From the NCBI RefSeq assembly GCF_009755605.1, contig NZ_WPNZ01000026.1, forward strand, positions 1-64,000: a stretch of 64,000 bases of DNA, in the 5' to 3' direction. The notes beneath the pieces are model-generated. The model searched no databases, was not told the DNA's origin, and was given only the letters and a program-made list of their open reading frames with translations. Made by a program: the position numbers and the translations under genes. Every line of letters begins with the position of its first letter. Within the stretch, counting starts at the first letter, position 1. This DNA comes from Streptomyces typhae (lineage in GTDB: Bacteria; Actinomycetota; Actinomycetes; Streptomycetales; Streptomycetaceae). Below are positions 1 to 9,653 of this stretch, in pieces.

Positions 1-1
1 T

Positions 2-120
2 GTTTCGGTGGTCATAGCGTGAGGGAAACGCCCGGTTACATTCCGAACCCGGAAGCTAAGCCTCACAGCGCCGATGGTACTGCAGGGGGGACCCTGTGGG
101 AGAGTAGGACGCCGCCGAAC
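2..120 (+). rRNA. rrf: 5S ribosomal RNA
   Basis: The sequence is a textbook actinobacterial 5S rRNA: the 5' end GTTTCGGTGG pairs with the 3' end CCGCCGAAC (one bulge), and the conserved loop CCGAACCCGGAAGCTAAG is present at about 44-61. It is the last gene of an rRNA operon whose 16S and 23S lie upstream, outside the window. The ends are set by the terminal helix and may be off by one to three bases. Confidence 0.96.
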
Positions 121-130
121 TCATTTTAGA

Positions 131-173
131 AGAGCTGGTCCCCGAACTTCGGTTCGGGGACCAGCTCTTTTTT
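131..173 (+). terminator. rRNA operon terminator
   Basis: A perfect 17-bp stem (131-147 with 152-168) closed by a TTCG tetraloop is followed by a run of six T. It starts about ten bases after the 5S gene and is a strong intrinsic terminator for the rRNA operon. Confidence 0.95.
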
Positions 174-220
174 GTTGTGCGTCACGTGCTGTTCACATTG
201 CGCGACAACCATCCCCAGAC

Positions 221-895
221 ATGGGGACACATGCAATGCTGCGGGCCGCCGGAGTCGGAAGCGGCGACGAGGTCATCGTGCCCGCGTACGGAAACGCCGA
301 GGTCGCCGAGGCCGTCGTGCTCGCCGGCGCCATGCCCGTGTTCGCCGACATCGACCCGCTGACGTACTGCCTCAGCCCCGTGGCGGTCGACGCCGTCACC
401 ACATCCCGGACCGCCGCCGTGGTCGTCGTCCACCGCTTCGGCAACCAGGCCGACACCGCGGGCCTCCACACCCTCGGACGGCGCAACGGCTTTCTCGTAC
501 TGGAACACCGGGAAACCCACCCACCGCACGACGGCAGTGCCCAGCGGCGGGCCTACACCACGTACCTCAACGGGCGGCTGACCGGAGTCATAACACCCGG
601 CGGGAACGCCCCCCACAGCGATCAGTACGTCGTCCGGGTGCCCGGCAATGGCCGGCCCGACCGCGACGCGTTTGCGCGCGCAGTGCGCGCCCGCGGCGTC
701 GACTGCCACGTACCCGTGAAAACGCCCCTGCACCGCACACCGAAGTACTGGCGTGACGTGGACCTGCCCGAGACCGAGCGCGCAGCCGACGAGACCCTGG
801 CGCTGCCCGTCGACGCCTCACTGACGCGACGTGAACTCCAGCGGATCGTCTCCGCCTGCAACTCCCTCGGCGGACTGCTTCAGCCCGCCTTCTGA
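221..895 (+). CDS. truncated DegT/DnrJ/EryC1/StrS-like protein lacking the PLP lysine region
   Basis: The 224-residue product aligns in style with sugar aminotransferases. It has GTHAMLRAAG-VGSGDEVIVPAYGNAEVAEAV at the N-terminus, the PVFADIDPLTYCL block, and a C-terminal part with HSDQYVVRV and a P-LHRTPKY segment. The family is normally about 370 residues. Here roughly the first 50 residues and a central block of about 100 residues are missing, including the segment carrying the PLP-binding lysine. A catalytic role is therefore unlikely. The open frame extends upstream only into the 5S terminator, so ATG 221 was chosen because its GTHAML matches the family's SGT-x-AL motif; ATG 236 is an alternative. 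I recall similar short proteins in other streptomycetes, so it may be a conserved pseudoenzyme and not a fresh pseudogene. Confidence 0.6.
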   Translation: MGTHAMLRAAGVGSGDEVIVPAYGNAEVAEAVVLAGAMPVFADIDPLTYCLSPVAVDAVTTSRTAAVVVVHRFGNQADTAGLHTLGRRNGFLVLEHRETHPPHDGSAQRRAYTTYLNGRLTGVITPGGNAPHSDQYVVRVPGNGRPDRDAFARAVRARGVDCHVPVKTPLHRTPKYWRDVDLPETERAADETLALPVDASLTRRELQRIVSACNSLGGLLQPAF

Positions 896-920
896 ATTCG
901 GCCAGTCCGGATGGCGGCGG

Positions 921-949
921 TTCTGAGCCACTCGGAGATCGGGTATGAT
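921..949 (+). promoter_or_regulatory. promoter for tRNA-Thr
   Basis: A TATGAT -10 element lies at 944-949, and TTCTGA at 921-926 could be the -35, with a 17-bp spacer. Transcription would start about 30 bases before the tRNA. The -10 is near consensus, the -35 is weak. Confidence 0.6.
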
Positions 950-988
950 TTCTTTCGTTGCCGCGGGGAAACCCGCACAGCGCAACTG

Positions 989-1061
989 GCCCCTATAGCT
1001 CAGTCGGTAGAGCGTCTCCATGGTAAGGAGAAGGTCAGCGGTTCGATTCCGCTTGGGGGCT
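989..1061 (+). tRNA. tRNA-Thr (anticodon GGT)
   Basis: A full cloverleaf can be folded. The acceptor GCCCCTA (989-995) pairs with TGGGGGC (1054-1060), the D arm contains GCTCAGTCGGTAGAGC, the anticodon loop ATGGTAA gives GGT, and the T arm contains GGTTCGATTCC. The CCA end is not encoded (TCCG follows). It reads the ACC and ACU threonine codons. Confidence 0.96.
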
Positions 1062-1067
1062 CCGAAG

Positions 1068-1116
1068 ACAGAAGAAAGAAGGCCACCATCCTCGATGGTG
1101 GCCTTCTTTCTTCTGT
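1068..1116. terminator. bidirectional terminator between tRNA-Thr and the SpoIIE phosphatase
   Basis: A perfect 22-bp inverted repeat (1068-1089 with 1095-1116) with a 5-base loop. Its outer arms are A-rich and T-rich, so transcripts from both sides end with a pyrimidine- and U-rich stretch. It serves the tRNA on the plus strand and the convergent phosphatase gene on the minus strand. Confidence 0.9.
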
Positions 1117-1155
1117 TCTGCTCGCCCCCTCGCCAGGTCGTCCCGCCCGGGGCCC

Positions 1156-3816
1156 TCAGTCCTCCAGGCCGGGCACCCGCATCGCGAGGATCGCCATGTC
1201 GTCCGACGGCGCGTCCGTCGCGAACCGCTCCACCGCACGCATGATGCGCGCCGCCACCGCGCCCGCAGTGAGACCCGTGCAGGTCGTGAGTACATCGGCG
1301 AGACCGTCGTCGCCCAGCATGCGCGTGCCCTCGCGGCGCTCCGTGACACCGTCGGTGACGCACAGCAGGACATCGCCCGGGTCCAGCGTCATCGTCTGCT
1401 CGTACAACTCCAGGTCGTCCATGACGCCGAGCAGCGGCTGCGGTTCCGCGTACGGCTCGACCGTGCCGTCCTGACGCAGGCGCAGCGGAAGCGGATGGCC
1501 GGCACAGACGACCTTGAGGACCGCGGAGCCGTCCTCCTGCGGCCACAACTCGCCGTACAGGAGCGTGAGGAAGCGGCTGCGGGCGCCCTCGTCGAGGATC
1601 GCCGCGTTCAGGCGTTCGAGGACCGCGGGGCCGCCGAAGCCCTCTCGGGCGAGCAGGCGCAGGGCGTGCCGGGCCAGGCCCGTGACCGCGGCGGCCTCCG
1701 GGCCCGTGCCGCAGACGTCACCGATGGCGAAGCCGTACGCGCCGTCGCGGATCGGGAAGAGGTCGTAGAAGTCGCCGCCGACCTCGTTGCCCTCGCCGGC
1801 CGCGCGGTAGATGACCTCGACCTCCACGCCCGGGACCTGCGGCAGCTCCGGCGGCAGGAGGCTGCGCTGGAGGGACTGGCTGATCGCCATGCGCTCCGAG
1901 TACAGCCGGGCGTTGTCCAGAGCCAGGGCGGCCCGGCGGGACAGGTCCTCGGCCAGCTCCAGGATCTCCTGGCGGAAGTGCTCGTCCGACGGCTTGCCGA
2001 GGACCAGCATGCCGATGACGCGATTGCGGGCGACCAGGGGCAGGACCACCGTCTCGCCGCCCACGGCGGAAGCCGTCGCGAGCGTCGTGCCGATGCCCGT
2101 GCCGACCGTCATCGGCTCACCGAGGCCGAGGTTCCGCATCGACGTGCGCAGGGCCGCCTGGTGCGCGGCCTCGGACGGCGCGGCCCAGACACGGGCCCCC
2201 GGCGTCGTCACCGGGTCCGGCGGGTCGACCTTGGTGAGGAGCGCCTTCACGCCGTCGATGCGCTCCTCGTCCTCGTGCAGGACGTACGACAGATACGGCT
2301 CCGACGCCTGGTCGGCGATGGTGTACACGGCACACCAGGTGGCCAGGGTCGGCACCGTCATCTGAGCCATGAGAGCCAGTGTCTGATCGCGGTCGAGCGT
2401 GCCCGCGAGCAGGTCGGAGGCCTCCACGAGGAAGGAGAGCGAGCCTCTGCGCAGCCGCTCCAGCTCGCCGAGACGGGCCGACTCGACGGCGAGGGCGATG
2501 CGGTCGGCGGCGAACTGCAGACGCAGGGCCTCCTCGTTCGAGTACCGCTCGGGGGCCTCCGCGGCGACGCCGAGGGAACCCGTGAGGCGGCCCTCGACCT
2601 TCAGCGGGACCGTGACGACCGAGCGCATGCCGGTGCCGTTGAGCAGCGGGACGGCGCCGGGCACCACCGTGAGGTCCTCGTGGACCGCGGGCATGCGGGC
2701 GGAGCCGTACCGGCCGGGGCCCGCCTCGACGGGGACGCGGGCGAAGCGCTGGCGGGCCGAGGGCAGGCCCGTGGAGGCGCGCACCTCCAGCTCCGTCTCG
2801 TCGTCCGTGGCGAGCAGCAGGAAGGCGGCGTCGCCGTCGAGCATGTCGCGGGCGCGCTCGACCGTGCGCTGGAGGAGCCCGTCCAGGTCGTCGGGGGCGG
2901 GGGAGCCGATGAAGATTTCGAAGGGGTCGGCGGTGTGCGGCTCGCTGAGGGTGCCGGGCTCGGGGGCCGGGCCGCGCAGCGGGGTCTGAAGGACGGCGCG
3001 CTCGTCGTCCCGTACCAGGAGGCAGACCGTGGACGGCTCGCCGTCGGTGTCGCGGACCCGCAGGTGGGAGGCGTAGACCGGGGTGACGCGGCCGCCGGAG
3101 TCGCGGATGCCGTAGCTGCCCTCCCAGCGGGAGAGGCGCAGGGCGTCGGCGATGCCGGTGCTGGTGCCGGGGGTGTGCGGCCAGGCGGCGAAGTCCGTGA
3201 GGGGCTTGCCGGTGACCTGCTCGGCCACGTACCCGAACAGCTCCTCCGCGTCCTCGTTCCACGCGGAGATGGCGCCCGCGCGGTCGATCTGGACGACGGC
3301 TACGCGGACGCGGCCGTCGGTGACGGGCAGCAGGTCGAGGGGGAGCTGGGGGCCCGCGGCGCGGGTGCCCACCGGGCGGTCGGGCAGGTCGAGTTGGAAC
3401 CAGACCTGCTTGTGCGTCGGGGTGTAGTCGACGCCCCAGCGGGTGGCGAGCGCGGCGCAGAGCTGGAGGCCGCGGCCGCCCTCGCGGTCCGGACTCCCCA
3501 TGGTCGCGGGGGAGCTCTGCAGCGGGATCTCCCGCTCGGGATAGCGGTCCGAGACCTCGATGCGGACGGCGTCCTCCGTACGAAGACACAGAACATCGGC
3601 GGCCGTGCCCGCGTGGACGACGGCGTTGGTGACGAGTTCGCTGGTCAGCACGACCGCGTCGTCGACGACGTCCGTGAAACCCCAGCCCTGGAGTGTGTCG
3701 CGGACGAACGAACGGGCCGTCGCGACGGAACGCCCGACGGGTTCGAAAGTCGCAGCCGCGCGCGCGGTGATCACAGAGCTCCTCGTCCTCAGTCCCCCGG
3801 GAATCTGCAGTCCCAT
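1156..3816 (-). CDS. SpoIIE-type PP2C phosphatase with HATPase, PAS and two GAF domains
   Basis: An 886-residue multidomain regulator. Visible order: an anti-sigma-type HATPase near residues 15-135 (SELVTNAVVHAG, GRGLQLCAALA), a PAS domain around 165-270 (IDRAGAISAWNEDAEELFG), two GAF-like domains between about 300 and 640, and a C-terminal SpoIIE/PP2C domain. The PP2C domain has the metal motifs GGDFYDLF, GDVCGTGPEAA, VTDGVTERRE and SDDMAIL. Such proteins control partner-switching sigma cascades by phosphorylating or dephosphorylating anti-sigma antagonists; the partner is not encoded here. ATG 3816 was chosen because GGAGGGG lies about ten bases upstream. It is transcribed divergently from osaA, which suggests a link to osmotic or developmental signalling (inference). 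Confidence 0.9.
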   Translation of the reverse strand: MGLQIPGGLRTRSSVITARAAATFEPVGRSVATARSFVRDTLQGWGFTDVVDDAVVLTSELVTNAVVHAGTAADVLCLRTEDAVRIEVSDRYPEREIPLQSSPATMGSPDREGGRGLQLCAALATRWGVDYTPTHKQVWFQLDLPDRPVGTRAAGPQLPLDLLPVTDGRVRVAVVQIDRAGAISAWNEDAEELFGYVAEQVTGKPLTDFAAWPHTPGTSTGIADALRLSRWEGSYGIRDSGGRVTPVYASHLRVRDTDGEPSTVCLLVRDDERAVLQTPLRGPAPEPGTLSEPHTADPFEIFIGSPAPDDLDGLLQRTVERARDMLDGDAAFLLLATDDETELEVRASTGLPSARQRFARVPVEAGPGRYGSARMPAVHEDLTVVPGAVPLLNGTGMRSVVTVPLKVEGRLTGSLGVAAEAPERYSNEEALRLQFAADRIALAVESARLGELERLRRGSLSFLVEASDLLAGTLDRDQTLALMAQMTVPTLATWCAVYTIADQASEPYLSYVLHEDEERIDGVKALLTKVDPPDPVTTPGARVWAAPSEAAHQAALRTSMRNLGLGEPMTVGTGIGTTLATASAVGGETVVLPLVARNRVIGMLVLGKPSDEHFRQEILELAEDLSRRAALALDNARLYSERMAISQSLQRSLLPPELPQVPGVEVEVIYRAAGEGNEVGGDFYDLFPIRDGAYGFAIGDVCGTGPEAAAVTGLARHALRLLAREGFGGPAVLERLNAAILDEGARSRFLTLLYGELWPQEDGSAVLKVVCAGHPLPLRLRQDGTVEPYAEPQPLLGVMDDLELYEQTMTLDPGDVLLCVTDGVTERREGTRMLGDDGLADVLTTCTGLTAGAVAARIMRAVERFATDAPSDDMAILAMRVPGLED

Positions 3817-4079
3817 GGTGCGGCCGCCCCTCCGATGCCCGCTGTTATGTGTGCCACCGCCCTGGCCGGGCAGGACCGGGGTGGTTGGACAGCCGGATGC
3901 CAGGTTACTTACCTTCGCCGTCCATGCTGATGCCGGTCGCCAGTGTTTCCGCCCGGAGGGTGTGCGGACGGTGTGCGAAGCTGCCGAACTGTTATGGCCT
4001 GCTTCGGCCATGGTGAAACACTGGGGAAGCTTCCAGATGGAGCCCCAGCAGTACGGTCGACCCTTGCGGGAGGGACACA

Positions 4080-7000
4080 GTGGAGTCTGGCGCTGCGACG
4101 CGGGCTGCAAAGACGCGCGCGAAAGACGGACCGTCCCCGAGCAGTCGGCGCAAACCGAAGAACGGGACGACCGCCACAGTGGACGCAGCGGCCCTCAACA
4201 GGCTGCTCGTGGCCCTGGTGGCGATGCGGGACGGAAATTTCCGCAAGCGCCTGACGGTGTCCGGCGACGACGTGATGTCGGAGATCGCGGCCGTCTTCAA
4301 CGAGGTCGCCGACCGCAATCTCCACCTCACGGGTGAGCTGTCGCGGGTGCGGCGCACGGTCGGACGTGAGGGAAAGCTCACAGAGCGGTTGCAGGGCGGG
4401 GCCATGGAGGGCTCCTGGGCTGCCGCCATCGAGGCGTCGAACGCGCTCGTCGAGGATCTCGTACGGCCGGTCTCCGAGGTCGGCCGGGTGCTGTCCGCGG
4501 TCGCGGAGGGCGACCTGGAGCAGCGCATGGAGCTGCGCGCGCAGGCGGACGAGGGGAACGGCCATCCGCTGCGCGGCGAGTTCCTCAAGGTCGGGCGCAC
4601 GGTCAACAACCTCGTCGACCAGCTGTCGACGTTCACCGACGAGGTCACGCGGGTGGCCAGCGAGGTCGGCACGGAGGGCAAGCTGGGCGGCCAGGCAAGG
4701 CTGCGCGGCATGTCCGGTTCGTGGAAGGACCTCACGGATTCCGTCAACACCATGGCGTACCGGCTGACGGCGCAGGTGCGGGACATCGCCCTGGTGACGA
4801 CGGCGGTGGCCAAGGGCGATCTGTCGCGCAAGGTCACCGTGCACGTGGCCGGCGAGATGCTGGAGCTGAAGAACACCGTCAACACCATGGTGGACCAGCT
4901 CTCCTCGTTCTCCTCCGAGGTCACCCGGGTCGCGCGGGAGGTCGGTACGGAGGGCGAGCTCGGCGGGCAGGCGCAGGTGCCGGGTGTCGCTGGGGTGTGG
5001 AAGGACCTCACCGACTCGGTGAACCTGATGGCGGGCAACCTGACGGCGCAGGTGCGGGGCATCGCCCAGGTGACGACGGCCGTCGCGAACGGTGATCTGT
5101 CGCAGAAGGTGCGGGTGAGCGCGCGCGGTGAGGTGGCGCAGCTCGCCGAGACCATCAACCAGATGACGGAGACGCTGCGGACGTTCGCGGACGAGGTGAC
5201 GCGCGTCGCCAACGAGGTCGGTGCCGAGGGGCAGCTCGGCGGTCAGGCGAACGTGCCGGGCGCGGCGGGCACGTGGAAGGACCTCACGGACTCCGTGAAC
5301 ACGGTGTTCAGGAACCTGACCACGCAGGTGCGCGACATCGCGCAGGTGACGACGGCGGTGGCGAACGGCGACCTGTCGCAGAAGGTCACCGTCGACGTCG
5401 CGGGCGAGATGCTGGAGTTGAAGAACACCGTCAACACGATGGTGGACCAGCTCTCGGCGTTCGGCGCCGAAGTGACGCGCGTCGCGCGGGAGGTCGGCGT
5501 CGAGGGCGAGCTCGGCGGGCAGGCGCAGGTGCCGGGTGCGGCGGGCACGTGGAAGGACCTCACCGATTCGGTGAACACCGCCTTCCGCAACCTCACCGGC
5601 CAGGTGCGCAACATCGCGCAGGTGACGACGGCGGTGGCGAACGGCGACCTGTCGCAGAAGGTCACCGTCGACGTCTCCGGAGAGATGCTCCAGCTGAAGA
5701 ACACCGTGAACACCATGGTGGACCAGCTGTCGTCCTTCGCCGACCAGGTCACGCGGATGGCGCGGGACGTGGGCACAGAGGGGCGGCTCGGCGGCCAGGC
5801 GCGGGTGGACGGCGTCAGCGGCACGTGGAAGGAGCTGACGGACTCCGTCAACTTCATGGCGGGCAACCTCACGTCGCAGGTCCGTCAGATCGCGCAGGTG
5901 ACGACGGCGGTGGCGCGGGGCGACCTGTCGCAGAAGATCGACGTGGACGCGCGCGGGGAGATCCTGGAGCTGAAGAACACCATCAACACGATGGTGGACC
6001 AGCTCTCCGCGTTCGCCGACCAGGTGACGCGTGTGGCGCGCGAGGTGGGCACGGAGGGGCGGCTCGGCGGGCAGGCGCAGGTGCCGGGCGTCGCCGGTGT
6101 GTGGCGCGACCTCACCGACTCGGTGAACGGCATGGCCGGGAACCTCACGGCTCAGGTGCGCAACATCGCGCAGGTCGCGACGGCGGTGGCGCGCGGTGAC
6201 CTGTCGCAGAAGATCGACGTGGACGCGCGCGGGGAGATCCTGGAGCTGAAGAACACCCTCAACACGATGGTGGACCAGCTCTCGGCCTTCGCCGAGCAGG
6301 TGACGCGGGTGTCCCGCGAGGTGGGTACGGACGGCATCCTGGGCGGCCAGGCCGAGGTGCAGGGCGTGTCGGGTACGTGGAAGGACCTGACGCAGTCCGT
6401 GAACGGCATGGCGAACAACCTCACCCTCCAGGTGCGGAACATCGCCGAGGTGACGACGGCCGTGGCCATGGGCGACCTGTCCAAGAAGATCACCGTCGAC
6501 GCGAAGGGCGAGATCCTCGAACTGGTCACGACCGTGAACACGATGGTGGACCAGCTGTCGTCGTTCGCGGAGCAGGTCACGCGGGTGGCCCGTGAGGTGG
6601 GCACGGAGGGCAAGCTGGGCGGCCAGGCGCGGGTGGTCGGCGTCACGGGCATCTGGAAGGACCTCAGCGACAACGTCAACCTGATGGCCAACAACCTGAC
6701 CATGCAGGTGCGGAACATCTCGCAGGTCGCTGCGGCCGTCGCCAACGGCGATCTGACCAAGACGGTGACGATCGAGGCGCGCGGCGAGGTCGCGCAGCTC
6801 GCGGACACCTTCAACACCATGGTGAAGACGCTGAGTTCGTTCGCCGACCAGGTCACCAAGGTGGCCCGTGAGGTGGGCACGGACGGCATCCTCGGCGGGC
6901 AGGCCCGCGTCCCCGGGGTCTCGGGGACGTGGAAGGACCTCACCGAGTCCGTGAACGGGATGGCGTCCAACCTGACCGGGCAGGTCCGCAACATCGCGAT

Positions 7001-9653
7001 GGTCACCACGGCCATCGCCAAGGGCGATCTGACCAAGAAGATCGACATCGACGCGCGCGGCGAGATCCTGGAGCTCAAGACCACCATCAACACGATGGTC
7101 GACCAGCTGTCGTCGTTCGCCGAGCAGGTGACCCGGGTCGCCCGCGAGGTGGGCACCGAGGGGCAGCTCGGCGGTCAGGCGCGGGTGCGCGACGTCGACG
7201 GCACCTGGCGCGACCTGACCGAGTCGGTGAACGAGATGGCCGGGAACCTGACCCGGCAGGTGCGTGCCATCGCGGCCGTCGCCACGGCGGTGACCCGCGG
7301 CGATCTGAACCTGAAGATCGACGTGGACGCGGCGGGGGAGATCCAGGTCCTCCAGGACAACATCAACACGATGATCGCGAACCTGCGCGACACCACCCTC
7401 GCCAACAAGGAGCAGGACTGGCTGAAGGGCAACCTCGCGCGGATCTCCGGTCTCATGCAGGGCCGCCGCGACCTGGAGGACGTCGCCTCGCTGATCATGA
7501 GCGAGCTGACGCCCGTGGTCTCGGCGCAGCACGGCGCGTTCTTCCTGGCGATGCCCACGGACGACGCGAAGGACCTCGACGGCGAGAGTGGCGAGGACGC
7601 GTACGAGCTGCGCATGCAGGGCAGCTACGGCTACTCGATGGGGTCGATGCCGACGTCGTTCCGGCCCGGCGAGACGCTGATCGGCACGGCCGCCAAGGAG
7701 CGGCGCACCATCCTCGTGGAGAACGCGCCGTCCGGCTATCTGCGGATCGCCTCCGGGCTCGGTGAGGCGCCGCCGGCGCAGGTCATCGTGTTGCCGGTGC
7801 TCTTCGAGGGGAAGGTGCTCGGCGTCATCGAGCTGGCGTCGTTCCAGCCGTTCACGCAGATCCAGAAGGACTTCCTCAGCCAGATCGCCGAGATGATCGC
7901 GACGAGCGTCAACACGATCAGCGTCAACACCAAGACGGAGATCCTGCTGAAGCAGTCTCAGGAACTCACCGAACAACTTCGGGAGCGCTCAGCCGAGTTG
8001 GAGAACCGGCAGAAGGCGTTGCAGGAGTCCAACGCCGAACTGGAGGACAAGGCCGCGCTGCTCGCGCAGCAGAACCGCGACATCGAGGTCAAGAACACCG
8101 AGATCGAAGAGGCGCGGCAGGTCCTGGAGGAGCGCGCCGAGCAACTCGCGGTCTCCATGCGCTACAAGTCCGAGTTCCTCGCGAACATGTCACACGAGCT
8201 GCGGACGCCGCTCAACTCGCTGCTGATCCTCGCCAAGCTGCTGGCCGACAACGCCGACGCGAACCTCACGCCCAAGCAGGTGGAGTTCGCCGAGACGATC
8301 CACGGCGCGGGCTCGGACCTGCTTCAGCTCATCAACGACATCCTCGACCTGTCCAAGGTCGAGGCGGGCAAGATGGACGTCAGCCCGACCCGTATCGCGC
8401 TCGTCCAACTCGTCGACTACGTGGAGGCCACGTTCCGGCCGCTGACCGCGGAGAAGGGCCTCGACTTCTCCGTCCGTGTCTCGCCGGAGCTGCCCGCCAC
8501 GCTGCACACGGACGAACAGCGCCTCCTTCAGGTGCTGCGCAATCTGCTGGCCAACGCGGTGAAGTTCACCGACTCCGGAGCGGTGGAACTGGTCATCCGG
8601 CTCGCCAGCAACGACGTGCCGAACGCCATCCGGGAGCAGCTCCTGGAGGCCGGTTCGCTGCGGGACGCGGACGCCGACCTGATCGCGTTCTCCGTGGCCG
8701 ACACCGGCATCGGCATCGCGGCCAGCAAGATGCGGGTGATCTTCGAGGCGTTCAAGCAGGCGGACGGTACGACGAGCCGCAAGTACGGCGGTACGGGCCT
8801 CGGCCTGTCGATCAGCCGGGAGATCGCGCGGCTGCTCGGCGGCGAGATCCACGCGGCGAGCGAACCGGGGCGCGGCTCCACCTTCACGCTGTATTTGCCG
8901 CTGCACCCCAGCGAACTGCCGCCGCAGGGCTACACCCAGCTCCCGCCGCCTCCCGCGACCCCCGAACTGCCCGCCCTGGAGTCCCGGGAACTCCTCGACC
9001 CCAGGGAGACCGGGGAGCACACGGGCTCCATGGGGTCCCCCGAGTCCCTGCGGAACGGCGCACGGCCCGCGCCCGCGTCGTCGCAGGCGTCACCGCCGCA
9101 GGCCGCTCCCGGCCCCGCCGCGCTGTTCCGGCGCCGCCGCAGGGCCGCGCCGCCCGCAGCGGAGTCCACGCCGCCGCTGCCGGGGCAGCCTGCCGCCGGA
9201 GCGGGCGCGGGGACCCCGGAGCAGTGGCCGGAAGGGCAGGGTCCGGAGGCGTCGGCGGCACGGGTGAGGTACCAGTTCGGCGGGGAGAAGGTCCTCATCG
9301 TCGACGACGACATCCGCAACGTCTTCGCGCTCACCAGCGTCCTGGAGCAGCACGGCCTGTCCGTGCTGTACGCGGAGAACGGCCGGGAGGGCATCGAGGT
9401 CCTGGAGCAGCACGACGACGTGACGCTGGTCCTGATGGACATCATGATGCCGGAGATGGACGGGTACGCGACGACGACGGCGATCCGCAGGATGCCGCAG
9501 TTCGCCGGGCTGCCGATCATCGCGCTCACGGCCAAGGCCATGAAGGGCGACCGGGAGAAGGCGATCGACTCCGGGGCTTCGGACTACGTGACCAAGCCGG
9601 TCGACCCCGATCACCTGTTGTCGGTCATGGAACAGTGGATGCACACGGAGTGA
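4080..9653 (+). CDS. osaA: multi-HAMP hybrid sensor histidine kinase OsaA
   Basis: An 1857-residue soluble hybrid kinase. Residues about 45-1110 are an array of some 11-12 HAMP-like units, seen as repeated GDLSQK and TVNTMVDQLS motifs with a 92-residue (276-bp) period. A GAF domain (about 1125-1290), a coiled coil (about 1290-1360), HisKA with SHELRTP (His1372), HATPase (NLLANAVKF, DTGIGI, GGTGLGL), a Pro/Ala-rich linker and a receiver domain with LMDIMMPEMDG (Asp1787) follow. There is no membrane segment. The architecture and the osaB gene next door match S. coelicolor OsaA, a kinase for osmoadaptation and differentiation. The GTG at 4080 is preceded by GGGAGGGA. Confidence 0.9.
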   Translation: MESGAATRAAKTRAKDGPSPSSRRKPKNGTTATVDAAALNRLLVALVAMRDGNFRKRLTVSGDDVMSEIAAVFNEVADRNLHLTGELSRVRRTVGREGKLTERLQGGAMEGSWAAAIEASNALVEDLVRPVSEVGRVLSAVAEGDLEQRMELRAQADEGNGHPLRGEFLKVGRTVNNLVDQLSTFTDEVTRVASEVGTEGKLGGQARLRGMSGSWKDLTDSVNTMAYRLTAQVRDIALVTTAVAKGDLSRKVTVHVAGEMLELKNTVNTMVDQLSSFSSEVTRVAREVGTEGELGGQAQVPGVAGVWKDLTDSVNLMAGNLTAQVRGIAQVTTAVANGDLSQKVRVSARGEVAQLAETINQMTETLRTFADEVTRVANEVGAEGQLGGQANVPGAAGTWKDLTDSVNTVFRNLTTQVRDIAQVTTAVANGDLSQKVTVDVAGEMLELKNTVNTMVDQLSAFGAEVTRVAREVGVEGELGGQAQVPGAAGTWKDLTDSVNTAFRNLTGQVRNIAQVTTAVANGDLSQKVTVDVSGEMLQLKNTVNTMVDQLSSFADQVTRMARDVGTEGRLGGQARVDGVSGTWKELTDSVNFMAGNLTSQVRQIAQVTTAVARGDLSQKIDVDARGEILELKNTINTMVDQLSAFADQVTRVAREVGTEGRLGGQAQVPGVAGVWRDLTDSVNGMAGNLTAQVRNIAQVATAVARGDLSQKIDVDARGEILELKNTLNTMVDQLSAFAEQVTRVSREVGTDGILGGQAEVQGVSGTWKDLTQSVNGMANNLTLQVRNIAEVTTAVAMGDLSKKITVDAKGEILELVTTVNTMVDQLSSFAEQVTRVAREVGTEGKLGGQARVVGVTGIWKDLSDNVNLMANNLTMQVRNISQVAAAVANGDLTKTVTIEARGEVAQLADTFNTMVKTLSSFADQVTKVAREVGTDGILGGQARVPGVSGTWKDLTESVNGMASNLTGQVRNIAMVTTAIAKGDLTKKIDIDARGEILELKTTINTMVDQLSSFAEQVTRVAREVGTEGQLGGQARVRDVDGTWRDLTESVNEMAGNLTRQVRAIAAVATAVTRGDLNLKIDVDAAGEIQVLQDNINTMIANLRDTTLANKEQDWLKGNLARISGLMQGRRDLEDVASLIMSELTPVVSAQHGAFFLAMPTDDAKDLDGESGEDAYELRMQGSYGYSMGSMPTSFRPGETLIGTAAKERRTILVENAPSGYLRIASGLGEAPPAQVIVLPVLFEGKVLGVIELASFQPFTQIQKDFLSQIAEMIATSVNTISVNTKTEILLKQSQELTEQLRERSAELENRQKALQESNAELEDKAALLAQQNRDIEVKNTEIEEARQVLEERAEQLAVSMRYKSEFLANMSHELRTPLNSLLILAKLLADNADANLTPKQVEFAETIHGAGSDLLQLINDILDLSKVEAGKMDVSPTRIALVQLVDYVEATFRPLTAEKGLDFSVRVSPELPATLHTDEQRLLQVLRNLLANAVKFTDSGAVELVIRLASNDVPNAIREQLLEAGSLRDADADLIAFSVADTGIGIAASKMRVIFEAFKQADGTTSRKYGGTGLGLSISREIARLLGGEIHAASEPGRGSTFTLYLPLHPSELPPQGYTQLPPPPATPELPALESRELLDPRETGEHTGSMGSPESLRNGARPAPASSQASPPQAAPGPAALFRRRRRAAPPAAESTPPLPGQPAAGAGAGTPEQWPEGQGPEASAARVRYQFGGEKVLIVDDDIRNVFALTSVLEQHGLSVLYAENGREGIEVLEQHDDVTLVLMDIMMPEMDGYATTTAIRRMPQFAGLPIIALTAKAMKGDREKAIDSGASDYVTKPVDPDHLLSVMEQWMHTE

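Noticed and set aside
818..1546. 242-residue minus-strand frame over the tRNA-Thr
   Set aside because: It reads through the tRNA gene and its terminator; not coding.
1495..3930. 811-residue plus-strand frame opposite the SpoIIE phosphatase
   Set aside because: Ala/Gly/Arg-rich antisense shadow; the minus-strand frame has full HATPase, PAS, GAF and PP2C motifs.
3909..7976. 1355-residue antisense frame across osaA
   Set aside because: It mirrors the repeats of osaA, is His/Arg/Leu-rich, and has no domain; a GC-bias shadow.
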